The position numbers and the translations under genes are program-made. Shown here piece by piece: positions 27,959-36,011 of a stretch of DNA of 64,000 nucleotides. The notes under the pieces were generated by a model. It had not been told where the DNA came from and made no database searches. It saw only the letters and a program-made list of their open reading frames with translations. The stretch is from Raoultibacter phocaeensis (GTDB lineage: Bacteria > Actinomycetota > Coriobacteriia > Coriobacteriales > Eggerthellaceae): contig NZ_CABDUX010000002.1 in the NCBI RefSeq assembly GCF_901411515.1, forward strand, positions 310,001-374,000, written 5' to 3'. Within the stretch, counting starts at the first letter, position 1, and each line of letters begins with the position of its first letter.

Positions 27959-28638
27959 CTTCGAAGGCCGTCCATCGATCCGAACAGGTGCTTGTCGATG
28001 TTGGCGATGGGCGATGCACCGCTTTGCACCGTGGTGAGTTTCTCGTAGAGCGACCCCCAGATCGCATCGATGTGACTCAGGTAAAAGGCGCGCAGGTCCT
28101 TTTCGTCGAGTTGGCCTTTCTTCCTGAATCGGTAAAGATCGTTGCAATGCCGGTACAGCCCCATGACTACCGAAGCGCACAAAACCACCTGATCGTTCGG
28201 CTCGATGCCGCAGTTTAGCTGTTCCTGCTTGAACAGGTTGCAGTAAATCGATTCGGTTGCGAGGATGTTCTCGAGCTCGAACCTGGCGAACATGCCGTGC
28301 TCATCGCGGGCCGAATGGAGAATATAGCTTACATCAAACAGACAGAACATGGTTTTGAAATCGTACACCATGGTTTCGAGCACTTTGGTTTTCAACGGCA
28401 TCTCTGCAGGCAGATTACTCGCAAACGACTTGAGAGAGTAGATGTTCTCCTTGCCGAATTTCCGAAGGATCGATTCTTTGGTGGGAAAGTACTTATAGAG
28501 CGTACGGGTCGAAACATCGGCTTCCGCTGCGATATCGGTGAGGGTTGTTTGCTTGTACCCCTGCTCGCAAAACAGGTCGATGGCAACATCGTAGAGATGT
28601 TGCTCGGTCAGCTGCTTTTTTTCTTCGCGATTCGCCAT
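27955..28638 (-). CDS. TetR-family regulator
   Basis: This 227-residue protein has the TetR N-terminal HTH (residues 10-55: YDVAIDLFCEQGYKQTTL, then ADVSTRTLYKYFPTKESIL) and a helical ligand-binding C-terminal part. A perfect 9+9 inverted repeat lies 23 bases upstream of the start (28661-28689), consistent with autoregulation. It follows a Cys-rich gene on the same strand and overlaps the end of the orphan ferredoxin by 4 bases. Confidence 0.88.
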   Translation of the reverse strand: MANREEKKQLTEQHLYDVAIDLFCEQGYKQTTLTDIAAEADVSTRTLYKYFPTKESILRKFGKENIYSLKSFASNLPAEMPLKTKVLETMVYDFKTMFCLFDVSYILHSARDEHGMFARFELENILATESIYCNLFKQEQLNCGIEPNDQVVLCASVVMGLYRHCNDLYRFRKKGQLDEKDLRAFYLSHIDAIWGSLYEKLTTVQSGASPIANIDKHLFGSMDGLRS

Positions 28639-28660
28639 GATACCCCGTCTTCCCTACGGC

Positions 28661-28689
28661 GTCGAACCGGTGGTTAGTTTCGGTTCGAC
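28661..28689. promoter_or_regulatory. Inverted repeat, probable TetR operator, with -10 upstream
   Basis: GTCGAACCG (28661-28669), an 11-base spacer, then CGGTTCGAC (28681-28689), a perfect dyad. A minus-strand TATAAT at 28709-28714 would place the transcription start just upstream of it, so a bound repressor would block the TetR gene's own transcription. Confidence 0.65.
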
Positions 28690-28740
28690 GTACCAAACGC
28701 ATGATTTCATTATAGACGTTCGGGACGATGACCGACGGGC

Positions 28741-28962
28741 TTATCGCCTGTCTTCCGCGGTGGTTTCGTCATCGAAGGCGGGAGTCTCTTCGACGGGGCG
28801 CGCGATTCCCGCTGGAAGTGGAAGCGGCTTGCCGCAGGCGGAGCACCGATGAGCTTCCGGTTTAACGGGAGCGCGACAGAAAGGACATGCGTGTTCGAGT
28901 TCCCTCATCCACTCGCGGCATGTTCCGCAACCGCTGCAACTGTAGCATGCGCCCATCGACAT
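28741..28962 (-). CDS. Small Cys-rich protein (C-x2-C-x2-C-x2-C family)
   Basis: This 73-residue protein begins MSMGACYSCSGCGTC, followed by CPFC and CSAC knuckles and an acidic tail. The start at 28962 lies 6 bases after GGAAG; an in-frame ATG at 28956 is possible. Its promoter carries the shared module described at 28991-29014, linking it to the E, G and H operons. Probable metal binding; function unknown. Confidence 0.68.
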   Translation of the reverse strand: MSMGACYSCSGCGTCREWMRELEHACPFCRAPVKPEAHRCSACGKPLPLPAGIARPVEETPAFDDETTAEDRR

Positions 28963-28990
28963 CCGTTTCTTCCGTATTGCTTTCGGGAAA

Positions 28991-29014
28991 ATGATACGCG
29001 ACGAAAAGTAAGTT
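28991..29014 (-). promoter_or_regulatory. Shared promoter module, copy 1 (Cys-rich gene)
   Basis: On the minus strand: AACTTACTTTT, 7 bases, TATCAT. It lies about 30 bases upstream of the start at 28962. Confidence 0.65.
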
Positions 29015-29149
29015 GCCAGGAGCTGTAAAGCGGCAGGCAGTGAATGGCTATTGACCGGGTCGAACCAGATCAAAAGCACGCTTTCGTGCCATTTTTCACG
29101 ACTTGGCACGCGCGATGCGAAAGCTGTCGCAAGACCGTTCGGAATGAAA

Positions 29150-29173
29150 AACTTACTTTTTTCCTGCTAGACT
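29150..29173 (+). promoter_or_regulatory. Shared promoter module, copy 2 (Moco operon E)
   Basis: AACTTACTTTT, 7 bases, TAGACT; faces the E operon. Confidence 0.65.
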
Positions 29174-29461
29174 TGCGGCAGCAGAAACATCTGATTGAGA
29201 AGGTTGGCGGCATGGCTTTGCGACAAATCGAAAGGGCGCCGTTTACGGGGGGTTTGGCATTCTCCTGGCGCTTCGTCGAGCAAAGCTTCCATAACGACAA
29301 CCGTCTCTCGTGGTGGCTCTCGCATCTTTCCTCACCGCTTGACTAAGCGCGTTTTTCGCAACGCACCATCGCTAAAAAATCTATTCGATACGGCCTGACG
29401 CAGGGTTTCTCGCCGTGCGCATAGTGCCGATTTCAACTCGGAAGAACAAGGGGGAGACAAC

Positions 29462-32059
29462 GTGACAGACGGTATCAGCACCACAATCAAAACCATGGGA
29501 TTCTGCGGACCGTGCTCGGCTTCGGAGCCCGCCGAAGTCGATGTGAGAAACGGAAGGATCGTTCGCATCCGGCCGTTCGACTACCAAGCGAACGCTTCAG
29601 GGGGAGTGCTTCCTCGCTGGTCGATCAAGGCGCGCGGCTGCGAGTTCAAGGCGGCGGAGAAATCGGAGATCACCCCGTTCGCTTTGGCGACCAAACACAG
29701 AGTGTATTCGCCCAACCGCATCCTCTATCCCATGAAGCGCGTGGATTGGGATCCGAACGGCGAACGTAACCCGCAGAACCGCGGGCGTTCGAAGTATATA
29801 CGTATCACATGGGATGAAGCTACGGAGCTTATCGCAAGCGAAGTGAGGCGCGTGCACGAGCGCTACGGCGTGAATTCGATCTTCGTGCAATCGGACGGAC
29901 ACCATCAGGTGAAGACGCTTCACGGTCCTCGCGGATGCGAAGGCGCGCTGCTCGATGTGCTGGGAGGCTATTGCCTGCAAGCACGAAATCCCGACAGCTG
30001 GGAGGGCTGGTATTGGGGCGCGAAGCACATCTGGGGTTGCGATCCGGTGGGCGAAGGAGATCAGCAGAACCTGTTTTTCGATGTCGCCCAAAACACCGAC
30101 ACCGTGCTGTTCTGGGGTTGCGACGTCGTAACGACACCGTGGGGATGGGGTGGCCATTTCCCAAGCCGGTACTGCTTCTTCCTGCACGATATCGGCGTGC
30201 GCCAGATATACATCTGCCCCGATGTGAACTACGGTGCTGCCGTGCATGCCGACAAGTGGATACCGGTGCTTCCCAACACCGATGCGGCTTTGCAGCTTGC
30301 GATCGCCCATACGTGGATCAAGGAAGGCACGTACGATAAGGAGTACCTTGCAACCCACGCTGTGGGTTTCGACTGGTTTGAGTACCATGTCATGGGCGGC
30401 GACGACGGCATCGAGAAGACCCCCGAGTGGGCCGAGGGCATCTGCGGCGTGCCTGCCCGCATCATCAAAGCACTGGCCCGGTCGTGGGCGAAGGAGAACG
30501 TGTCGATCGCCCACAGCAACGGCGGCTCCTACATCCGCTCGACGTATTCGCATGAACCAGCGCGCCTCGAGGTTGCGCTGCTCGGCATGCAGGCGCTCGG
30601 ACATCCTGGGCGCAACCAGCTCAAGATGATGGAGTACCAGCTGTTCAGCCTGCCCCAGCAAACGCCTATTCCCCGTTCTCAGTTTATTCCGAACCTGTTC
30701 GCGGTTCTGCTTCCCTATGCGGCCGATACGCGCGATTCGATCGTTCCCGAAACCCTCGTGCCCGAGGCGCTTGCGGGCGAATTCGACCACGAGCATCCGC
30801 TTACCTGGTACGGCTGTACCGTTGCCGGCGTACCGGTGGAGGATCAGTTCCGCAAGATGCAGTACCCGGCAGAGGGCTCAGAACGGATCCATATGGTGTG
30901 GATCGATTCACCGAAATGGACGTCGTCATGGAACGGCGGCTTCAAGTTCATCGAAGCGCTCCATTCCGATCATATCGAATGCGTGGTCGCGCAGCACATC
31001 TGGATGGAGGATGATTGTCTGCTTGCCGATATCATCCTGCCCGTGAACACGAAGTTCGAAGAGCGCGATATCAACTGCGACATCATGTCGGGTAACTACA
31101 ACACGCTCGTCCTGGAAGAGCAGTCGATCGAGCCGCTTGGAGAATCCAAGAGCGATTGGGAATGCGCAGTCGCCGTTGCCGAGAAGCTTGGAGTCGTCGA
31201 GCAACTTACCGGGGGCACGTCTCTCGAGGACAAGATGCGCATCGGGTTCGAGAACTCGGGCGTTCAGGACTTCATGTCGTTCGAGGAGTTTCTGGAGAAG
31301 AAAAGCTTCATTGTTCCGCCTGCCGAGGGGTGGGAAGACGATGCGGCAGGGTTTTACGGATTCTATGCCGATCCCGAGCGCCATCCGCTTACGACGCCGA
31401 CCGGCAAGATCGAGTACTATTCGTCTCGTCTGGCGGAGAATTTCCCCGAAGACAAAGAGCGCATGCCCTATCCGCGGTGGATCGAGAAAGGGGAGACGCA
31501 TCCGGATGAGCGCTTGACCACTCCACGTGCGAAACAGTACCCCTACCTGCTCGTATCGAACCATCCTCACTGGCGCTTACATTCCCAGCTGGACGATTGC
31601 GCGTGGTTCCGCGAGATCAAGACCTGCAAGGTCATCGGCCCCGACGGATACGCGTACGAACCGATATGGATCAACCCCCTCGATGCGCATGCACTCGATG
31701 TTTCATCGGGCGATGTGGTGAAGATATTCAACGATCGCGGCTGGACGATGGGCGGCGTGTACGTAACCGAACGCATACGCCCTGGCGCCGTGCTGCAGGA
31801 TCACGGTGCCCGTATGGATCCGATCGAGCTTGGCGTGTCGGATCGAGGCGGTACCAACAATCTGATCGCTCCGAAAGCCATTGCTTCGAAAAACTGCGCA
31901 GGCGAGGTGACGAGCGGGTATTTGGTGGGTATAGAGAAAGTCGATGTATTCGAATTGGCGCAGCGGTATCCCGAGGCGTTTTCGCGACCGTACGATCCCG
32001 AGACCGGCCCGCTGCACATCGTGGATGCTTGGCTCGAGGAAGGCAAGGAGGTGCTCTGA
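29462..32059 (+). CDS. Molybdopterin enzyme of the pyrogallol transhydroxylase (AthL) type, large subunit (enzyme E)
   Basis: This 865-residue protein (GTG start behind GGGGGAG) parallels enzyme B and the roughly 875-residue transhydroxylase large subunit. YPMKRVDWDPNGERNPQNRG occupies residues 89-108 and NPDSWEGWYWG surrounds D178-S179, equivalents of Asp174 and the Mo ligand Ser175 of the Pelobacter enzyme; H147 or H148 matches His144. The N-terminus holds only CGPC, not a full cluster motif. Its stop overlaps the start of a three-cluster small subunit, the same composition as the known transhydroxylase. A redox-neutral transfer of hydroxyl groups on a polyphenol is therefore a reasonable guess, with dehydroxylation as the alternative. 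Confidence 0.88.
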   Translation: MTDGISTTIKTMGFCGPCSASEPAEVDVRNGRIVRIRPFDYQANASGGVLPRWSIKARGCEFKAAEKSEITPFALATKHRVYSPNRILYPMKRVDWDPNGERNPQNRGRSKYIRITWDEATELIASEVRRVHERYGVNSIFVQSDGHHQVKTLHGPRGCEGALLDVLGGYCLQARNPDSWEGWYWGAKHIWGCDPVGEGDQQNLFFDVAQNTDTVLFWGCDVVTTPWGWGGHFPSRYCFFLHDIGVRQIYICPDVNYGAAVHADKWIPVLPNTDAALQLAIAHTWIKEGTYDKEYLATHAVGFDWFEYHVMGGDDGIEKTPEWAEGICGVPARIIKALARSWAKENVSIAHSNGGSYIRSTYSHEPARLEVALLGMQALGHPGRNQLKMMEYQLFSLPQQTPIPRSQFIPNLFAVLLPYAADTRDSIVPETLVPEALAGEFDHEHPLTWYGCTVAGVPVEDQFRKMQYPAEGSERIHMVWIDSPKWTSSWNGGFKFIEALHSDHIECVVAQHIWMEDDCLLADIILPVNTKFEERDINCDIMSGNYNTLVLEEQSIEPLGESKSDWECAVAVAEKLGVVEQLTGGTSLEDKMRIGFENSGVQDFMSFEEFLEKKSFIVPPAEGWEDDAAGFYGFYADPERHPLTTPTGKIEYYSSRLAENFPEDKERMPYPRWIEKGETHPDERLTTPRAKQYPYLLVSNHPHWRLHSQLDDCAWFREIKTCKVIGPDGYAYEPIWINPLDAHALDVSSGDVVKIFNDRGWTMGGVYVTERIRPGAVLQDHGARMDPIELGVSDRGGTNNLIAPKAIASKNCAGEVTSGYLVGIEKVDVFELAQRYPEAFSRPYDPETGPLHIVDAWLEEGKEVL

Positions 32060-32871
32060 TGAAGGTGTTTATCGTTGACGTCGCGAAGTGCAACGGGTGC
32101 TACGGGTGCCAGGTGGCATGCAAAGACGAGCATGTAGGCAATACGTGGGAACCGTACTCGCTTCCGCAGCCCAATACGGGACAGTTCTGGATGCGTGTCA
32201 AGGAAAAGGACCATGGTCAGGTGCCAAAAGTGTGCGTCGAGTACACGCCGTGGCCATGCATGCATTGCGATGACCCGAAATGCAAGCAAGCGGCTCCCGA
32301 AGCGGTCTATAAGCGCGATGACGGATTGGTGATCATCGATCCGGTGAAAGCGAAGGGTCGTCGCGAACTCGTTGAAGCATGTCCGTATGGTGCCGTTTTC
32401 TACAACGAAGAGCTCGATGTAGCACAAAAGTGCACCGGGTGCGCCCACTTGGTGGACGAGGGCGCGATGCCGCACTGTGTCGATCTGTGCGCAACCGGGG
32501 GTCTCAGATTCGGCGATGAGGAAAAATTCGCCGAAGAGATAGCTCGCGCCGAAACGTTCGTTCCGGAGGATGGATGCAAACCGCGCGTGTATTACCTGAA
32601 CCTGCCGCATCTGTTCATTGCGGGGGACGTGTGGGATCCCTCCGAAAACGAGATCGTCGAGAATGCGAAGGTGACGCTCGTCCTGCCTGACGGAACCGAA
32701 CGCGAAACGAAGACCGACGACTTCGGCGATTTCTATTTCCGCCGCATAGACGAAGGCGTCTATGACGTGAGGATCGAAGCGGACGGATTTGAACCGGTCG
32801 AGAAGCGCGGGATCGAACTCGATGAAAGCTTGAACCTTGGAGATTTCCCGCTTGTAAGGGTTTCGGGTTAG
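32059..32871 (+). CDS. Polyferredoxin small subunit with C-terminal beta domain, AthB-like (enzyme E)
   Basis: This 270-residue protein overlaps the upstream stop (ATGA). Motif cysteines: CNGCYGCQVAC (C11, C14, C17, C21), CMHC-x4-C with Ala in place of the fourth Cys, a third group reduced to a single Cys (VKAKGRRELVEACPYG), and CTGCAHL...CVDLC. These total 12, enough for three [4Fe-4S] clusters. The AKG replacement in the third group matches my recollection of the Pelobacter AthB subunit. Residues from about 185 form the same beta-sandwich domain (carboxypeptidase-regulatory type) as in the paralogue at 4304. Confidence 0.87.
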   Translation: MKVFIVDVAKCNGCYGCQVACKDEHVGNTWEPYSLPQPNTGQFWMRVKEKDHGQVPKVCVEYTPWPCMHCDDPKCKQAAPEAVYKRDDGLVIIDPVKAKGRRELVEACPYGAVFYNEELDVAQKCTGCAHLVDEGAMPHCVDLCATGGLRFGDEEKFAEEIARAETFVPEDGCKPRVYYLNLPHLFIAGDVWDPSENEIVENAKVTLVLPDGTERETKTDDFGDFYFRRIDEGVYDVRIEADGFEPVEKRGIELDESLNLGDFPLVRVSG

Positions 32872-32971
32872 CGGCTGCTGCCTAAAGGGCTTTGTTCGGC
32901 GAAATTCGGAGCAAAACGCTTCGATAAAGGGGCGAATGATAAGACGAAAGCGGAAGACCGAGGAGGATACT

Positions 32972-35260
32972 ATGCCAACACTGCATTTTAACGAACACGC
33001 GTCACCAGCAATGGTCGAACTCGAAGACGGTACACGGGTGTACCGTACGTGCTCGGCGGGCATCGGTTGCCATAATCTTGGGTGCGGGCTCAAAGTGTTC
33101 GTAAAGGACGGGAAGCTTGTCAAAGTGGAGGGTGACGAGGAGAATCCCATCTCAAAAGGCCGTCTGTGCGTACGATGCCTGACGGCGAAAGAGTACTATT
33201 ACCATAAAGACCGAATCCTGCATCCTTTGAAGCGTGCCCGCGAGGATCGGGGAAAGGATGCATGGGAGCGTATCAGCTGGGATGAGGCCCTCGATACGAT
33301 CATCGCGCACTACAAACAAACCGTCGAGGAATACGGCATTGGCGCGGTAAGCGTCTGGTGCGGCACGGGCCGCGAGGCGAGCCAAGTACACTTCCAGATG
33401 GCGAACGACGTATTCGGCACGGTGAACGCAGTGCATCCTAACAGCGGATGGTCCTGCATCGTGCCGCGCATGGCGGCGATGCTATGGACTATGGGCAGCT
33501 CCTACATCGAGGCTGATAACTCGATCGGGTTTCCCGACCGCTACGACGATCCGCGATGGGTCTGTCCGAACTACATGCTTGTATGGGGACGCGATCCCTT
33601 GCGGTCGAACCCCGATGGGCTGTTCGGTCATTCCATCGTGGAGATGATGAAGCTCGGCATGAAGCTCATCGTTGCCGACCCACGCGTGAACTGGCTCGCG
33701 ACGCGCGCCGAAGTCCATTTGCAGCTGCGTCCCGGCACCGACGGTGCGCTTGCTCTCGGACTGCTCAACGTGGTGATCGAGGAGGATCTGTACGATCATG
33801 AATTCGTCGAAGCTTGGTGCTACGGCTTCGATGAGCTTGCGGCGCGCGTGAAGGAGTATCCGGTCGACAAGGTCGCCGCGATCACCGAGGTCGACGCCGA
33901 AGACATACGGCGCGCCGCTCGCTGCCTCGCCCAAAGTCCCTCGACGCTTTCGATGGGGCTCGCGGTCGATCAGAATCCCAATACGCTCCAGATCGGCCAT
34001 GCGCTCCTTTCGCTGTTCGCCATAACGGGCAGCATGGATGTGCCAGGAGGCTGCTTCATGGGTATGCCTCCCATCTTTGCAGGCATGGCTGAAAACGCCC
34101 TGGTGGCCGAAGAAGCAGGCGAGCCCGAGGGGCTTGCCCTGCACGGCAACATCGGCGTCGAGCCGCTCGGCCACGACCGGTATCCTGCTATGAGCGCCAT
34201 CGTAAATACGACTCATCCCGATGCTACGCTCGACGTGCTCGAGACGAACGTGCCGTACAAAATCCGCTTTGCCTATATCTTCGGGCACAACACCATCTCG
34301 TGCATGGTTCCGCAGCCTCACCGTTGGCTCGAGGCGATGCGCAAGATCGATTTCGTCGCGGTGGCCGATCTGTTCATGACACCGACCATCATGGGAGTTG
34401 CTGACATCGTGCTGCCAGCGGCGACATTCTTCGAAAAACAGGGCTACGTGTCCAATAACAACGCTTCGCAACCAGGTCAGATGGGTGCCATCATTCCTAT
34501 TCTCGAACCCGAGGGGGAATGTCGAGCCGATCTCGAGATCATGCTCGAGCTGCATCGCAGGCTCTATCCCAACAGCAAAAAGCCCGGGTGGGCGTCTTCT
34601 TCGGATTTCATCGACAGCCAGCTTGAGAAAATGCGCGGTGTTGATGCGACGTACGAAGATCTGTGCGAGCACGTGGTCGGCCAGTACGAGATCGAGTACA
34701 AAAAATACGAGAAGGGCCTTCTGCGGGCCGATGGCTCCCCTGGGTTCAACACGCCCACTGGGCGCATCGAGCTGTATTCGACGGTGCTGCAAAACCTCGG
34801 TGACGATCCTCTGCCGTATTACATCGAACCGAAATTCAGCGCGGTGTCGCGTCCTGATCTGGCAGAAGAGTACCCGCTTACGGTGACGACGGGCGGACGT
34901 CGTTTCACCTCGTTCCATTCGGAAAACCGCCAGATCGAGACGCTGCGCGAAATCCACCCGTGGCCGACGGTACAGATACATCCCGCTACTGCGGACGAAT
35001 ACGGCATTACCGAGGGCTCCGAAGTCGTGATCGAAAACCAGCTCGGAAAAGTGGTGATGCGGGCGCATCTGACCCCTATCGTCAAAGAAACCGTCGTGAG
35101 TTGCGATCACGGCTGGTGGCTTCCTGAAGCTGATCCTGAGAGCCTGTTCGATGTCTTCAAAGTGAACGTAAACCAGCTCATTCCCCACGAGGAAAACGGA
35201 CCGCTCGGATTCGGAACCCATTACAAGAGCATGCCCTGCAAGATATATCGGGCCGAGTAG
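32972..35260 (+). CDS. Molybdopterin oxidoreductase catalytic subunit (enzyme F)
   Basis: This 762-residue enzyme has N-terminal Fe-S cysteines C27, C33, C38, C66 and C69 (CSAGIGCHNLGCG, then LCVRC), one more than the four needed. C162 in GWSCIVPR is the likely Mo ligand. The C-terminal domain carries FHSENRQIETLREIHPWP and a HGWWLPE variant. ATG at 32972 follows AGGAGG. It lies 100 bases after the E pair, so E and F may share a transcript. No Tat signal. Substrate unknown. Confidence 0.9.
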   Translation: MPTLHFNEHASPAMVELEDGTRVYRTCSAGIGCHNLGCGLKVFVKDGKLVKVEGDEENPISKGRLCVRCLTAKEYYYHKDRILHPLKRAREDRGKDAWERISWDEALDTIIAHYKQTVEEYGIGAVSVWCGTGREASQVHFQMANDVFGTVNAVHPNSGWSCIVPRMAAMLWTMGSSYIEADNSIGFPDRYDDPRWVCPNYMLVWGRDPLRSNPDGLFGHSIVEMMKLGMKLIVADPRVNWLATRAEVHLQLRPGTDGALALGLLNVVIEEDLYDHEFVEAWCYGFDELAARVKEYPVDKVAAITEVDAEDIRRAARCLAQSPSTLSMGLAVDQNPNTLQIGHALLSLFAITGSMDVPGGCFMGMPPIFAGMAENALVAEEAGEPEGLALHGNIGVEPLGHDRYPAMSAIVNTTHPDATLDVLETNVPYKIRFAYIFGHNTISCMVPQPHRWLEAMRKIDFVAVADLFMTPTIMGVADIVLPAATFFEKQGYVSNNNASQPGQMGAIIPILEPEGECRADLEIMLELHRRLYPNSKKPGWASSSDFIDSQLEKMRGVDATYEDLCEHVVGQYEIEYKKYEKGLLRADGSPGFNTPTGRIELYSTVLQNLGDDPLPYYIEPKFSAVSRPDLAEEYPLTVTTGGRRFTSFHSENRQIETLREIHPWPTVQIHPATADEYGITEGSEVVIENQLGKVVMRAHLTPIVKETVVSCDHGWWLPEADPESLFDVFKVNVNQLIPHEENGPLGFGTHYKSMPCKIYRAE

Positions 35261-35275
35261 CGAAAGGAAGCGATG

Positions 35276-35614
35276 ATGGCTCAGTATGGACTTCTCATAG
35301 ACAACGAATACTGCACGGGCTGCCATTCCTGCGAAGTAGCGTGCAAGAACGAACACGATCTGCCCCACGGACAATGGGGGATCAAGGTTCTCGAGCTAGG
35401 GCCGTGGAAGCTTGAAGACGGCAAGCATTGGGAATACCGCTATATACCGGTTCCCACAACGGTGTGCGATCTGTGCGCAGACCGTGTGGCTGCAGGCGAG
35501 CGACCCAGTTGTGTGCACCATTGCCTTGCGAGCGCCATGGAGTACGGAACGCTCGAAGAGCTTGCGGTCAAGATGGCCGAGAAGGGAAGGATGGCTTCGA
35601 TCTTCGTTCCGTAG
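35276..35614 (+). CDS. Small 4Fe-4S ferredoxin subunit of Moco enzyme F
   Basis: This 112-residue protein has CTGCHSCEVAC and CDLC...CVHHC, two [4Fe-4S] clusters. Two ATG codons are adjacent (35273, 35276); the second gives the family start MAQYGLLID and better spacing from AAAGGAAG. It follows the F large subunit by 15 bases. Confidence 0.9.
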   Translation: MAQYGLLIDNEYCTGCHSCEVACKNEHDLPHGQWGIKVLELGPWKLEDGKHWEYRYIPVPTTVCDLCADRVAAGERPSCVHHCLASAMEYGTLEELAVKMAEKGRMASIFVP

Positions 35615-36011
35615 GCGCTGTCTCGCGCGTGCAAAGAGCGTCGTGCATTGCGATGGTAGTGCTTTGCACGGCGCTTCGGCACAGGTGCAGGGCTTTGCGA
35701 TTCGGACGTGAAAAGAACGTTGTCAAACGGCATGCGAGCTGTAAAACCCCTTATCGGAAGCTTGCTCCCTGTTCAAAACTTACTTTTTGTCACCCATACT
35801 CTCTATGGATGGAATGGATTGAAGGGGAACATCGACCTTGTGCCATCCGATTCCGGCGAGTCGTTTTTGCAAAGGCTGCTCGTGCCAAGTTGCTTTCGCA
35901 AAGATCTCTAACGATTGTCGGTGCCAGGGGAGATGTTGGTTCGAGGAGGTGAAAAGGTACCCGGATCCAGCAGGCGTCACTTAGTATCATATTACAAAGG
36001 AGGAATTACCC
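35615..36011 (+). other. Intergenic region upstream of an MFS gene
   Basis: No gene is supported. GTGCAAAG near 35635 and CTTTGCAC near 35665 can form a hairpin after the F ferredoxin. A copy of the shared promoter module lies at 35777-35800, leaving a leader of about 200 bases before the AAAGGAGG site of the MFS gene. Confidence 0.5.
35777..35800 (+). promoter_or_regulatory. Shared promoter module, copy 3 (MFS gene)
   Basis: AACTTACTTTT, 7 bases, CATACT. The flank GTTCAAAACTTACTTTTT is identical to that of copy 6. Confidence 0.65.

Larger units (their letters stand above)
28963..29461. other. Divergent intergenic region between a Cys-rich gene and Moco operon E
   Basis: No convincing gene is present. 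It holds two outward-facing copies of the shared promoter module (28991-29014 minus, 29150-29173 plus). Between them is an inverted repeat CGTGCCA-N12-TGGCACG at 29085-29110, a candidate activator site. The E leader from the predicted start to 29462 is long, near 280 bases. Confidence 0.6.

Noticed and set aside
28991-29173. Sigma-54 promoter as explanation of the AACTTACTTTT module
   Set aside because: The GG-N10-GC pattern is absent; the fixed 7-base spacing to a TAnnnT hexamer points elsewhere.
29044-29346. A 100-codon frame between the Cys-rich gene and operon E
   Set aside because: It overlaps the promoter module and dyad, has no ribosome site of note and an unlikely composition.
29462-32871. 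Naming E outright as pyrogallol hydroxytransferase
   Set aside because: Architecture and key residues match, but related dehydroxylases share them; the reaction is not proven by sequence.
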